NCBI GenBank assembly: GCA_947447355.1
Contig: CANFJF010000034.1
Span: forward strand, 1-38,462
Source: Comamonadaceae bacterium
Lineage (GTDB): Bacteria; Pseudomonadota; Gammaproteobacteria; Burkholderiales; Burkholderiaceae_C
Reading direction: 5' to 3'
DNA: 38,462 bases
In this document: positions 7,442 to 16,080 of the stretch, piece by piece
Layout of the letters: each line of letters opens with the position of its first letter
Position numbering within the stretch: the first letter of the stretch is position 1
The notes under the pieces: generated by a model
What the model was told of the DNA's origin: nothing
What the model saw: the letters and a program-made list of their open reading frames with translations, nothing else
The model's database searches: none
Position numbers and translations under genes: made by a program

Positions 7442-8401
7442 ATGACATTACAACGCAGAGCTTTATTGGCTGCGGCAGGGGCCGCAGGACTTTTCTCGAT
7501 GACCGCACCGAGAGCCCAGCAAAAGCTAATTCGCATGGTGGTACCGCTCACACCGGGAACAACGCCGGACACCATCGCACGCGCGATAGGGCCGAGCATG
7601 CAAACCAAGTTGGGCTTGGACTATGTGGTCGAGAACAAAGCCGGGGCATCGGGCATGATCGGTATGAGCTATGTGGCCAAGTCAACCGATCCTGGCACGT
7701 TGCTGATTGTTCCGGCAACAACGGTGACGCTGCCACTGTTTTACAAAATGATCGACTTCGATGTCATCAACAGTTTCACGCCGATCACCCAAATTGCATC
7801 GACTTCTTTTGTGCTGGTCGTGCATAAAGACATACCGGCCAAAAATCTGCAGGAGTTTGTGGTGTGGGCGAATTCCAAGCCAGGATTGTTTTATGCCTCA
7901 CCGGGTAATGGCACGCACCATCACTTGTTCATGGAGTTGCTGAAGCAGTCAGTAGGCGTGAACCTTGAGCATGTCGCTTACAAAGGATCCGCGCCTGCGA
8001 TCAACGACTTACTGGGCGGATTGATCCCGGCCATGTTCTTGCCGATTCAGATTGCCATTGCACAGCGTGATGCGGGTCGTTTGAAAATAATCGGCGGATC
8101 CCTGCGTGAGCGGCACCCGAGTTTTTCTGATGTCCCATCGCTTCAAGAGCAGGGGGCTAAGAATTTTCATGCCGATGCGTGGTATTCGGTCTGGGGAGCG
8201 CCGAAACTACCACCGGCTCTGTCGGAGCAATATCGACTAGCCTTGACGGAGTCGCTCAATGAACCCGTCGTCAAGGAGAGTTTTGCGAAGCAAGGCATGC
8301 TGCTGAAAACAGGCACATCGTCAGAGCTGCTGGCCTTGACTAAAGCGGAGTCTGAGTTGTGGTCGCAGGTCGTCAAAAAAACAAATATCAAGCCAGCCTG
8401 A
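7442..8401 (+). CDS. Bug-family periplasmic solute receptor, second copy, Tat-like leader
   Basis: A Bug/TctC-type receptor of 319 residues. Signatures are MVVPLTPGTTPDTIARA, ENKAGASGMIG, SPGNGTHHHLFMELL and HVAYKGSAPAINDLLGG. The leader is MTLQRRALLAAAGAAG with a twin arginine followed by a short alanine-rich hydrophobic stretch. That is Tat-like, unlike the Sec-type leaders of the other receptors here. A strong Shine-Dalgarno AAGGGAGG lies 8 bp upstream. It is the last gene of the left operon and faces the convergent MarR gene 50 bp away. Ligand unknown. Confidence 0.93.
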   Translation: MTLQRRALLAAAGAAGLFSMTAPRAQQKLIRMVVPLTPGTTPDTIARAIGPSMQTKLGLDYVVENKAGASGMIGMSYVAKSTDPGTLLIVPATTVTLPLFYKMIDFDVINSFTPITQIASTSFVLVVHKDIPAKNLQEFVVWANSKPGLFYASPGNGTHHHLFMELLKQSVGVNLEHVAYKGSAPAINDLLGGLIPAMFLPIQIAIAQRDAGRLKIIGGSLRERHPSFSDVPSLQEQGAKNFHADAWYSVWGAPKLPPALSEQYRLALTESLNEPVVKESFAKQGMLLKTGTSSELLALTKAESELWSQVVKKTNIKPA

Positions 8402-8451
8402 AACGTTTTCTCTTTTAAAAGGTACCGATCAATTCGGGATGGGTCTGGTCG

Positions 8452-8931
8452 TCAGGGTCGATCCGCCGGAACAAACGCCGCGCGGGCGTGCTCTTCGAGG
8501 CCCTCTGTCATTTGCTGCAGCAAAGCGACCAGCTGCATCTGCTGCTCAGTCGACAGCGGCGCCATCAGCCGCTCATAAGCTCGCTCCGCAGGTTTCTGTG
8601 CTTTATTCAGGAGCACTTCGCCTTCCAGTGTGAGTTGAACTGCCAAGTTGCGCCGGCTGTCCGGGGCGGGTGATCGCTTCACCAGCCCACGATCTTCCAA
8701 GCCTCGCAGCACGCGCAGCACCGTGACTTTGTCAAAGCCAAGCGCGCGTGCAAGGCTGGACTGGTCTAGACCTGGGGATGCGTGTAGAACGGTCAGCACG
8801 CCGAACTGTGCTGGCGTCAGGCCTACGGTGCGGCATTCGTCTTCAAAAACAGCCGCTGAAATTTGATGCGCCCTTCGCAGTAGAAAACCAGGTCGGGTGT
8901 AAAGCAAAGAAAGGTCGTTGAATCGGGTCAT
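8452..8931 (-). CDS. MarR-family transcriptional regulator
   Basis: A 159-residue winged helix-turn-helix regulator of the MarR family. The central segment has the typical order: LTPAQFGVLTVLHASPG, DQSSLARALGFDKVTVLRVLRGLEDRGLVKR as the recognition region and SPAPDSRRNLAVQLT as the wing. Helical dimerisation ends flank it. MarR proteins usually repress aromatic catabolic operons and release DNA on binding a phenolic ligand. Its ATG overlaps the stop of the upstream lysR gene (ATGA at 8928-8931), so the two regulators are probably translationally coupled. The palindrome at 4000-4014 is one possible target. Confidence 0.93.
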   Translation of the reverse strand: MTRFNDLSLLYTRPGFLLRRAHQISAAVFEDECRTVGLTPAQFGVLTVLHASPGLDQSSLARALGFDKVTVLRVLRGLEDRGLVKRSPAPDSRRNLAVQLTLEGEVLLNKAQKPAERAYERLMAPLSTEQQMQLVALLQQMTEGLEEHARAAFVPADRP

Positions 8932-9899
8932 GTGGCGGCATCAGGCGCGTTAAGAGCGTTGGGAGCATCCTTCTGCTGCGCATCAGGTGGGTGTGGGTGG
9001 CGTATTTTGTCCCATGGCGTGGCGGGCTTGAGTTTTTTTTCCAGCCAGTCCAGCAGCATGCGCACTCTAGGCAGTTCCAGCCGGTTGGTGGGCACCAGTG
9101 CTTTCAGCCAGATCCCTGGAACAGCATAGGGTTGCATGACCTCCACCAACTGGCCAGCATTCAGGGCAGCTTCCGCGATGTAGTCCGCCAACACGGCAAT
9201 GCCGGTACCGGCGATGGTCGCCTCGCACAGCGCAAGTCCATCGTTGGTGCGCAATTTGGCGCGCACGTCAATCCCCATCAGACCTTGTGGGCTCTGAAAC
9301 TCCCAACGTGCCCCGGAGGTTGTGAACACCAGGCAGTCATGGTCGACCAAGTCTCCGGGATGTTGCGGTGCGCCCATGCGTTCCAGATAGGCTGGCGCTG
9401 CACACAGGTAGCGCTTCATCAAACGCAGTGGTTTGTCCTGAACCCGTCCATACAGCTCTGGCAGGGCGCCGATGGCAATGTCAAAACCTTCTTCAATGGG
9501 GTTCACCGAGCGGTCCGCCAGAACGATGTCCATGCTGATTCTGGGCTGACTTTTCACAAAATCATTGAGGATGTCGCTGAGGTACAAAACCGCCAACGTG
9601 GATGGTAACTTCACGCGGATGTGACCTTCCAGTTCTCCGCTGGCGCGAGCCATGCCCGCTAAGGCATCGTCTACTTGCCCGATCACTTGGCGCACGGTGT
9701 GCAAGTAGCGGTCGCCGACATCGGTCAGTGTGAGTTTGCGCGTGGTGCGCGTGAATAGCGGCGCGCGAATGAGCCACTCTAGCTGGTCAATTCGTTTAGA
9801 AATAACCGATGGCACGAGGCCCAGTTGCCGCCCCGCAGCTGAAAAACTACCCGCGTCCGCGGTGGCGACAAAGGCCTTGAGGTTGGAGAGGGTGTCCAC
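8928..9899 (-). CDS. LysR-family transcriptional regulator
   Basis: A 323-residue LysR-type regulator. The N-terminal winged helix (residues about 3-62) includes LKAFVATADAGSFSAAGRQL and PLFTRTTRKLTLTDVG. The effector-binding domain follows with the usual GHIRVKLPSTL strand. The start is a GTG at 9899; no in-frame ATG lies nearby upstream. The C-terminal tail is rich in Ala, Pro and Asp and looks unstructured. The gene is divergent from the ThDP enzyme at 10068 across 168 bp, the classic LysR arrangement for activating the neighbouring operon, and overlaps marR by 4 bp. The AaeR/CrgA-like sequence type does not reveal the effector. Confidence 0.94.
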   Translation of the reverse strand: MDTLSNLKAFVATADAGSFSAAGRQLGLVPSVISKRIDQLEWLIRAPLFTRTTRKLTLTDVGDRYLHTVRQVIGQVDDALAGMARASGELEGHIRVKLPSTLAVLYLSDILNDFVKSQPRISMDIVLADRSVNPIEEGFDIAIGALPELYGRVQDKPLRLMKRYLCAAPAYLERMGAPQHPGDLVDHDCLVFTTSGARWEFQSPQGLMGIDVRAKLRTNDGLALCEATIAGTGIAVLADYIAEAALNAGQLVEVMQPYAVPGIWLKALVPTNRLELPRVRMLLDWLEKKLKPATPWDKIRHPHPPDAQQKDAPNALNAPDAAT

Positions 9900-9925
9900 G
9901 ATTCATCGCGATCTAGAAAAGGTTT

Positions 9926-9954
9926 ATCTTAAAAATTGGCTATTGTCATGCAAT
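9926..9954 (-). promoter_or_regulatory. candidate lysR promoter and LysR-box in the divergent region
   Basis: On the minus strand TTGCAT (plus 9948-9953) and TAAGAT (plus 9926-9931) are spaced by 16 bp. The plus-strand sequence at 9941-9954 contains ATTG-TCATG-CAAT, which satisfies the T-N11-A LysR-box rule (T9941, A9953) and overlaps the -35 hexamer, as expected for autorepression. Found by eye; other T-N11-A sites occur by chance. Confidence 0.33.
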
Positions 9955-10067
9955 TCGAAGTTAATTAGGATTGACAGTAGAGTACGAGCGTGTGAAGCTG
10001 ATGTACCGGTTTTAGCAAGCGCCGCAAGATTTCCTTGCCGGCCAAGACATAACGTAAAGACAAACCT

Positions 10068-11816
10068 ATGAGCCAACAACCAACCCCCAGCCAAGTCGCT
10101 CATCACAGCGGTGCGCATTATTTCCTTGAAGGTCTGACAGAGCTGGGCATTGACTATGTCTTCTCAAATCTGGGCACCGATCACGTGTCGATCATTGAAG
10201 AGTTGGCCCGCTGGGATCAGCAAGGTCGGCCGCACCCGACCATGTTGCTGTGCCCGCATGAAAACGTCGCGATTCACATGGCCGCAGGTTTCGCGGCCAC
10301 CACGGGTCGTGGTCAAGCCGTCATGGTGCACGTTGACGCAGGGACTGCCAACGCGGCCATGGGCATGCACAACATGTTTCGTGGCCGCCTGCCGGTGATG
10401 CTGATTGCCGGCAAAGCACCCTACACCTTGCGCGGGGAACTGCCAGGTTCGCGCGACAACTATGTCCATTTTGTGCAGGACCCTTTCGACATGGCCAGCC
10501 TGGTGCGACCCTATGTCAAATGGGATTACTCCTTGTCCAGCGGCGTGATTGCCAAAGAAGTCTTGCGGCGGGGTCACTCCGTGATGCAAAGTGATCCACA
10601 GGGCCCGGTTTATCTGACCTTGCCGCGTGAGGTACTCGCTGAGACCGTGGCGAATGACAAAGTCCACGCCTATAGCGGGGAGCGTTATGGCGCGGTTCAA
10701 GCTGGCGGCATCGACGACGAGCGCGCGCAGGCTATTGCTGCGCAACTGTTGTCAGCCACCAGCCCGATGGCAGTGACTTCTTACCTCGGCCGCAAGGCGG
10801 ATGCTGTTGCGGCGCTGGAAGATCTCGCATTACTGTGCGGCATTCAGGTGTTTGAGTTCAGCCCGAGCTACATGAGTATCAACCGTGCATCTCCTTGCTT
10901 CGGTGGCTTCGACCCGGCCAAGGCGGTTGCAGTTGCTGACGTCGGATTGTTGTTAGACGTGGATGTGCCATGGTTGCCCAAGTTTGTGCAGCCCAACAGC
11001 GCCACACGCTGGACCCACGTCGACGTGGACACCATCAAAAAAGATTTCCCAATGTGGGGCTTCGCCACGGACATGCGGGTTCAGGCCGACTGTGGCGCCG
11101 TGCTGCGGCAGGTGGCCAAAATTGTTCGTCAAAAAGCCGATGCAGCCTTTCATCAAAAAGTCTCCCAGCGCATCGACAGTTGGACGGCCGCCAGCAGTGA
11201 GCGCAAGGCGGGCATTGCGCGCGCGGCTGCAGACCGCGGTCAGTCCGGTGCCATTTCAGCCGCCTATGTGTGCGCTGCACTGGGTGCGGCGATGGCGCCA
11301 GAAGACATCGTCATCAACGAAGCCATTCGCAATACCTTTGCCGTGCTCAACCAGATTCCACGCAGCCAGCCCTTGACCTTGCTGTGCGGTGCCGGCGGCG
11401 GTTTGGGTTTCAGTGGTGGCATGGCGCTTGGTGCGCAGCTTGCAAATCCCAAGGTGCGGGTGCTGCAGATTGTGGGCGATGGCGGGTTTCACTTCTCAAC
11501 ACCGACCTCGGTTTACGCCACCGCACAACGCTACAACTTGCCGATTTTCACGGTGATCCTTGACAACGGTGGCTGGCAAGCTGTGAAAGAAGCCGTTTTG
11601 CGCGTTTACCCGACTGGTGCTGCGGCAGATGCCGATGAGTTCCAAGCGCGGCTACAGGGCACTGACAGACACTTCGAAAAAGTGGCCGAAGCATTTGGTG
11701 CCTATGGTGAATGTGTCCGTGAGCCTGACGAACTCGAAGCAGCCATCGCTCGTTGCCTTAAAGCGGTGGCTGTCGGACAGGCCGCGGTACTGAACGTGCA
11801 GATCGGGCTGCAATAA
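10068..11816 (+). CDS. ThDP-dependent enzyme, acetolactate synthase/benzoylformate decarboxylase type
   Basis: A three-domain thiamine-diphosphate enzyme of 582 residues. The catalytic-type glutamate is E65 in PHENVAIHMAAG. The ThDP/Mg motif begins GDGG at residues 470-473 and ends with LDNGGW. The Pyr, central and PP domains are in the order of the acetolactate synthase superfamily. No small regulatory subunit (ilvN) follows, and the context is catabolic, so it is probably a C-C lyase, 2-oxoacid decarboxylase or carboligase rather than a branched-chain amino-acid enzyme. It opens the right operon, divergent from lysR, and is followed 77 bp later by a Bug receptor. The exact reaction is unknown. 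Confidence 0.9.
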   Translation: MSQQPTPSQVAHHSGAHYFLEGLTELGIDYVFSNLGTDHVSIIEELARWDQQGRPHPTMLLCPHENVAIHMAAGFAATTGRGQAVMVHVDAGTANAAMGMHNMFRGRLPVMLIAGKAPYTLRGELPGSRDNYVHFVQDPFDMASLVRPYVKWDYSLSSGVIAKEVLRRGHSVMQSDPQGPVYLTLPREVLAETVANDKVHAYSGERYGAVQAGGIDDERAQAIAAQLLSATSPMAVTSYLGRKADAVAALEDLALLCGIQVFEFSPSYMSINRASPCFGGFDPAKAVAVADVGLLLDVDVPWLPKFVQPNSATRWTHVDVDTIKKDFPMWGFATDMRVQADCGAVLRQVAKIVRQKADAAFHQKVSQRIDSWTAASSERKAGIARAAADRGQSGAISAAYVCAALGAAMAPEDIVINEAIRNTFAVLNQIPRSQPLTLLCGAGGGLGFSGGMALGAQLANPKVRVLQIVGDGGFHFSTPTSVYATAQRYNLPIFTVILDNGGWQAVKEAVLRVYPTGAAADADEFQARLQGTDRHFEKVAEAFGAYGECVREPDELEAAIARCLKAVAVGQAAVLNVQIGLQ

Positions 11817-11893
11817 GCTGAGATTCGTTCGAAGTGAAGGACCAAGCGCCACCAAGAGCGTCTGACACAAGCGGTTTTAAACAGGAGACAAAA

Positions 11894-12862
11894 ATGCTGA
11901 TCAAACAATACTTTCAACTGACCTATTTTGTGGCGGCAGCGCTGTCATGCGCGCCACTCGTCGCCACTGCGGCCGACTATCCAAGCAAACCCGTCACCAT
12001 CGTGGTGGGTTATTCCGCTGGTGGTGGTGTCGACGTCATGGCCCGCATCCTGTCGGAAAAACTACCCGCCGTGCTGGGGCAGCCGGTGATGGTTGAAAAT
12101 CGCCCCAGCGTGGGGGCTATTGTGGCCAGCGCCTACGTCGCCAAGGCCAAAGCCGATGGTTACACGCTGATGATGGGCGCGCCCGGTCCGATGATTTTCA
12201 ACCATGCGATCTACGCCAAGCTGCCCTACACCCCGCAGGACTTCACGCCTATTTCTTTCGTCAGCGACTCGCCATTGGTGTTGCTCGTGAACATTAAAAA
12301 CCCGGCCAAGTCCGTGCAAGAACTGGTCAGCCAGTCACAGCAAAATCCGGACAAGGCCAACTACGGCGCCAGTTCCGCTTCGTTTCAGTTGATCACCGAG
12401 TTGTTCAATAAAAAGACCGGTGCCAAATTCACGCACATTCCCTACAAGGGCGCCAACGATTCGGTCACCGCGGTCATGGCCGGCGACGTGACCATGACAC
12501 TGGCCGATGCTGGACCCGCTTTCATCGGCATGCAGAGCGGCCGCGTCAAAGCGTTGGCCGTCACGTCGGCCACACGAATGAAGGAATATCCCAATGTCCC
12601 AACACTGACCGAGCTTGGCGTTGACCTGAAGGCGTCACTTTGGATTGGCTTACTGGCACCTTCTGGCACACCCGCAGACATCATCAAGACGCTCGAAGCT
12701 GGGGTTGCCAAAGTTGTCGCCATGCCGGACGTGCAGAAAAGAATGATCGGCATGTCCGTGATTCCGATGAGCAATACGTCTGAAGAGTTTTCCAAAGTTA
12801 TCGCGTCTGAAATTCCGGTGTGGCGGCAACTCGCGATTGACAACAACATCAAGGCCAACTGA
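11894..12862 (+). CDS. Bug-family periplasmic solute receptor, third copy (tandem pair member A)
   Basis: A 322-residue TctC/Bug receptor with a Sec leader ending near ATAADYPSKPV. Signatures are VTIVVGYSAGGG, ENRPSVGAIV, ADGYTLMMG and HIPYKGANDSV. The ATG at 11894, 5 bp after an AGGAGA Shine-Dalgarno sequence, is preferred to the upstream in-frame codon at 11834. It closely resembles the next gene over its whole mature length, and both end in the same ten residues, LAIDNNIKAN, showing tandem duplication. It lacks the GASG segment present in the other receptors, having RPSVGAIV instead of KAGASGMIG. Confidence 0.94.
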   Translation: MLIKQYFQLTYFVAAALSCAPLVATAADYPSKPVTIVVGYSAGGGVDVMARILSEKLPAVLGQPVMVENRPSVGAIVASAYVAKAKADGYTLMMGAPGPMIFNHAIYAKLPYTPQDFTPISFVSDSPLVLLVNIKNPAKSVQELVSQSQQNPDKANYGASSASFQLITELFNKKTGAKFTHIPYKGANDSVTAVMAGDVTMTLADAGPAFIGMQSGRVKALAVTSATRMKEYPNVPTLTELGVDLKASLWIGLLAPSGTPADIIKTLEAGVAKVVAMPDVQKRMIGMSVIPMSNTSEEFSKVIASEIPVWRQLAIDNNIKAN

Positions 12863-12893
12863 TTTGCAGGCCCTTTTATTCGCAGGAGATCGC

Positions 12894-13907
12894 ATGCATC
12901 GGCGTCTACATTCCTTGGCTTTCGTGGCTACACAGCGCTTGTTTCAGGGTGTCTTGTCGTCGGCGCTTGTCGTCGGGGTTTTGGGCGTATTCAGCATCCC
13001 TTTGCGTGCGCAAGCGGCCGATTACCCGCTCAAGCCGGTGACCATCGTGGTCGGCTTTTCGGCCGGGGGCAGCAGCGATGTATTGGCCCGCATTGTGGCT
13101 GCAAAGCTGGCCATTGGCTTGGGGCAGCCGGTGGTGGTTGAAAACCGTGCCGGCGTGGCCTCGATCGTGGGGGCGGCCTATGTGGCCAAAGCCAAACCCG
13201 ACGGCTACACCCTGCTGATGGGCGCCAGTGGGCCCAATGTTTTCAATTACGCGCTCTACGCAAAATTGCCCTATACCCCGCAGGAGTTTGCACCGGTCTC
13301 ACTGCTGGGGACCTTTCCTTTGCTGTTGCTGACCCAAGCCGAGAACCCCGCTAAATCCGTGCAGGAATTGGTGGCCCAGTCCAAACAAAACCCGGAAAAA
13401 TCCAACTACAGCGCCAGCTCTTCGTCATTTCAATTGGTGACTGAGTTGTTCAAGACGAAGACAGGTGCGCGCTTCGCGCACATTCCCTACAAAGGCAGCA
13501 ACGACGCCATCACGGCGCTGATTTCTGGTGACGTCAGCATGACGCTGGTGGATGCCGGCGCCGCATCTGTCGGCTTGCAGGGCGGCCGCGTCAAGGCCTT
13601 GGCAGTCACGTCGGGTGAACGACTCAAGGACTTGCCCAACATCCCCACACTCAACGAACTGGGTGTTGATTTGAAAGTCTCCTTCTGGAGCGGCCTGCTG
13701 GCACCAGCTGGCACGCCGGCACCTGTCATCAAGCGCTTGCAGGAAGAAATCGCCCGCGTGATGGAGATGCCCGACGTCAAAAAACGCTTCAGCGCGATGT
13801 CGGTTGTTCCCACCAGCAGCACGCCCGAAGAGTTCTCAAAAATCATCGCTTCAGAAATTGCGGTCTGGAAACAACTGGCCATTGACAACAACATCAAAGC
13901 CAATTAA
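12894..13907 (+). CDS. Bug-family periplasmic solute receptor, fourth copy (tandem pair member B)
   Basis: A 337-residue TctC/Bug receptor and paralogue of the preceding gene. The leader is unusually long (about 43 residues, cleavage near RAQAADYP), with an arginine-rich start followed by a hydrophobic core. Mature signatures are VTIVVGFSAGGSSDVLAR, ENRAGVASIVG, PDGYTLLMG and HIPYKGSNDAI. The ATG at 12894 follows GCAGGAGATCGC, a good Shine-Dalgarno sequence; the longer in-frame start at 12837 would sit inside the previous gene. The 31-bp gap to its duplicate and the 71-bp gap to the decarboxylase gene suggest one transcript. Confidence 0.94.
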   Translation: MHRRLHSLAFVATQRLFQGVLSSALVVGVLGVFSIPLRAQAADYPLKPVTIVVGFSAGGSSDVLARIVAAKLAIGLGQPVVVENRAGVASIVGAAYVAKAKPDGYTLLMGASGPNVFNYALYAKLPYTPQEFAPVSLLGTFPLLLLTQAENPAKSVQELVAQSKQNPEKSNYSASSSSFQLVTELFKTKTGARFAHIPYKGSNDAITALISGDVSMTLVDAGAASVGLQGGRVKALAVTSGERLKDLPNIPTLNELGVDLKVSFWSGLLAPAGTPAPVIKRLQEEIARVMEMPDVKKRFSAMSVVPTSSTPEEFSKIIASEIAVWKQLAIDNNIKAN

Positions 13908-13978
13908 TTCGACCTCATCACGACATCAACCCATCGCTCAATCATCACACTTTCATGAACTTACCGGAGAAAAAAACC

Positions 13979-15019
13979 ATGCATCCAAAATCTAACGCCT
14001 ACCAGCGCATCGCCACTGAAGAAGCATTTGCCCCACCAGAAATGCTCGACATCTACAAGAAAATCCTTGAGAACGGGGATGCAGATCCTGGCTTTAGGGG
14101 CTTGATGGGTTTTTACATGAGCAGCCCCAGCGCACGGGCTCAACACATCATTCGCTGCCTGACCGACATGGACCAGTTGCGCATTCAGCACATGGACGAA
14201 TGCGGCATTGACAAGCAGGTTCTCGCGCTCACCTCGCCAGGCGTGCAGGTGATGGAAAAGGCCGACGCGGTGGCGTATGCCCAAGTCGCCAACGATTATC
14301 TGGCCGACGCCATCCGCCGGCACCCGACGCGCTTCGTCGGCATGCTGACGGTGGCCCCTCAAGACCCTCAAGCAGCAGCCAAAGAGATTGAACGCGGTGT
14401 TAACAAACTGGGCATTCACTCTGTTGTTATCAACTCGCACACGCAGGGCGAGTATTTGTCTGACCCTAAATTCTGGGACATTTTTGCCGCCGCTGAAGCG
14501 CACGACACGCCGATTTACCTGCACCCTAATTCGCTGCCGAAGAACATGCTTCAGCCGTTCCAAGAATGTGGCCTTGACGGCGCCATTTATGGCTTTGGTG
14601 TGGAGACCGGTCTGCATGCCATGCGCATCATCACCGCCGGCGTGTTTGACCATTTCCCGAAACTCAAGATGATCATTGGGCACATGGGCGAGGCGCTGCC
14701 GTACTGGATGTACCGCCTTGACTACATGCACCGCGCGACCGTGGCGTCGCAGCGTTACGACAGCATGAAGCCGATCAAGAAAAAGCCCAGCGACTATCTG
14801 CGCGAAAACTTCTACATCACCAACAGCGGCGTGGCATGGGAGCCGGCCATCAAGTTTGCACAGCAAGTGGTGGGTGTTGACCGCGTCCTGTACGCCATGG
14901 ATTACCCGTATCAACACCAGGTTGATGAGGTCATTGCACTGGACAACATGACCATGAGCGCGGAAGACAAGAAAATGTTCTTTCAGACGAATGCCGAAAC
15001 CGTTTTTAAAATCCGTTGA
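13979..15019 (+). CDS. metal-dependent decarboxylase of the amidohydrolase-2 (ACMSD/2,3-DHB decarboxylase) family
   Basis: A 346-residue TIM-barrel enzyme of the ACMSD-like branch that decarboxylates hydroxybenzoates and related acids without oxygen. From the ATG at 13979, visible residues include E14 in ATEEAF, H182 in YLHPNSLP, H235 in IIGHMGE and D308 in YAMDYPYQ. These correspond to the metal-ligand glutamate, histidine and aspartate and the catalytic histidine of gamma-resorcylate and 2,3-dihydroxybenzoate decarboxylases. The EEAF form (Ala where resorcylate decarboxylase has His) is that of the 2,3-DHB/salicylate decarboxylase type. A Shine-Dalgarno sequence CCGGAG precedes the start by about 10 bp. 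The stop overlaps a TTG of the next gene. Substrate inferred only as a hydroxylated aromatic acid. Confidence 0.9.
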   Translation: MHPKSNAYQRIATEEAFAPPEMLDIYKKILENGDADPGFRGLMGFYMSSPSARAQHIIRCLTDMDQLRIQHMDECGIDKQVLALTSPGVQVMEKADAVAYAQVANDYLADAIRRHPTRFVGMLTVAPQDPQAAAKEIERGVNKLGIHSVVINSHTQGEYLSDPKFWDIFAAAEAHDTPIYLHPNSLPKNMLQPFQECGLDGAIYGFGVETGLHAMRIITAGVFDHFPKLKMIIGHMGEALPYWMYRLDYMHRATVASQRYDSMKPIKKKPSDYLRENFYITNSGVAWEPAIKFAQQVVGVDRVLYAMDYPYQHQVDEVIALDNMTMSAEDKKMFFQTNAETVFKIR

Positions 15020-15024
15020 ATACC

Positions 15025-16005
15025 ATGATGACTCAAAATTTTCGTTTCCTTGTAGGTGGCTTGTCTATTGCGCTGCTGGGCTTCGGCCAAGTCAGTGCCC
15101 AAGCTCAGACTTGGCCAGGCCAGACCATCAAAATTGTCGTTCCTTTCACGCCAGGCACAGGCATGGACACCATTGCCCGTACGGTGTCACCCAAGCTCAG
15201 CGAGCGCCTTGGTCAACCCGTGATTGTGCAAAACACCCCCGGTGCCAGCGGCAACATTGGCGCAGACAATGTGGCCAAGGCAACGCCTGATGGCTACACC
15301 TTGCTGATGGGCGCCAACACCATGCTGATGGCTTCTCAGCTCTACAAGAACGTGCCGTTCGATCCCGTCAATGACTTTTCTTCGGTCTCTATGGCGGCCT
15401 TCGGTACATTGATGCTGGTCGCCAATCCCAAGACCGGCATTAAGTCACTTCAAGAGTTCATCGCCATGGCGAAAGCCAAGCCCGGTGACGTGACCTTCGG
15501 TTCTCCAGGCATAGGTACGCCGCACCATATGGCCATGGAACTGCTCAAAAGCAAGACCCAACTCAGCATGCTGCACGTCCCTTACAAAGGGACAGCCGGT
15601 TATGTGGCTGATTTACTCGGTGGCGAGTTGATGGTTGGCTTTTTGCCCATTCATGTGGCGCAGGGCTTTGTCAGCAGTGGGAAACTGGTGCCGCTGGCCG
15701 TTGGCGGCCCCACCCGTAATGCGGTGGCGCCCAATGTGGCAACCTTTCAGGAGCTGGGTGTCAAAGAGGTGAACGTCGACATGTGGTATGCCTTTTTTGC
15801 CCCTAACCGCACGCCTGTCTCTGTCATTAATCGCTTGAACACTGAGATAGCCGCCATCATGAAATTGCCGGATGTGCGTTCCGTGTTGGCCAAGGCCGGG
15901 CTGGATGCTGAATCCTCCACGACGGCGGAACTCACCACAACAGTCAAGCAGGACTATGCTCGTTGGGGAGCTGTCATCAAGCGCAACGCGATCACGGCTG
16001 ACTGA
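15025..16005 (+). CDS. Bug-family periplasmic solute receptor, fifth copy
   Basis: A TctC/Bug receptor of about 326 residues. The Sec leader MMTQNFRFLVGGLSIALLG ends near VSAQAQ. Signatures are IKIVVPFTPGTGMDTIAR, NTPGASGNIGADN, PDGYTLLMG, SPGIGTPHHMAMELL and HVPYKGTAGYVADLLGG. Possible starts are TTG 15016 (overlapping the previous stop), ATG 15025 and ATG 15028; none has a clear Shine-Dalgarno sequence, so coupling to the decarboxylase gene is likely. It is closer in motif character to the first receptor (5660) than to the tandem pair. Confidence 0.93.
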   Translation: MMTQNFRFLVGGLSIALLGFGQVSAQAQTWPGQTIKIVVPFTPGTGMDTIARTVSPKLSERLGQPVIVQNTPGASGNIGADNVAKATPDGYTLLMGANTMLMASQLYKNVPFDPVNDFSSVSMAAFGTLMLVANPKTGIKSLQEFIAMAKAKPGDVTFGSPGIGTPHHMAMELLKSKTQLSMLHVPYKGTAGYVADLLGGELMVGFLPIHVAQGFVSSGKLVPLAVGGPTRNAVAPNVATFQELGVKEVNVDMWYAFFAPNRTPVSVINRLNTEIAAIMKLPDVRSVLAKAGLDAESSTTAELTTTVKQDYARWGAVIKRNAITAD

Positions 16006-16080
16006 GTCTTTGATATTTTGAGGTGATCTGCTAAAAAGATTGAATTGTGTGTATGCTAACGATCTCAACCGGAGCACACA

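Noticed and set aside
10068..11816. Toxin-antitoxin, phage-defence or secondary-metabolite system in the catabolic region
   Set aside because: All genes there fit uptake, oxidation, decarboxylation or regulation families; no nuclease, kinase toxin, NRPS or PKS domains were seen.
13961..14917. 318-aa open frame antisense to the decarboxylase gene
   Set aside because: The sense frame has all catalytic residues of its family and a ribosome-binding site; the antisense product is His/Val/Arg-rich and has no domain.
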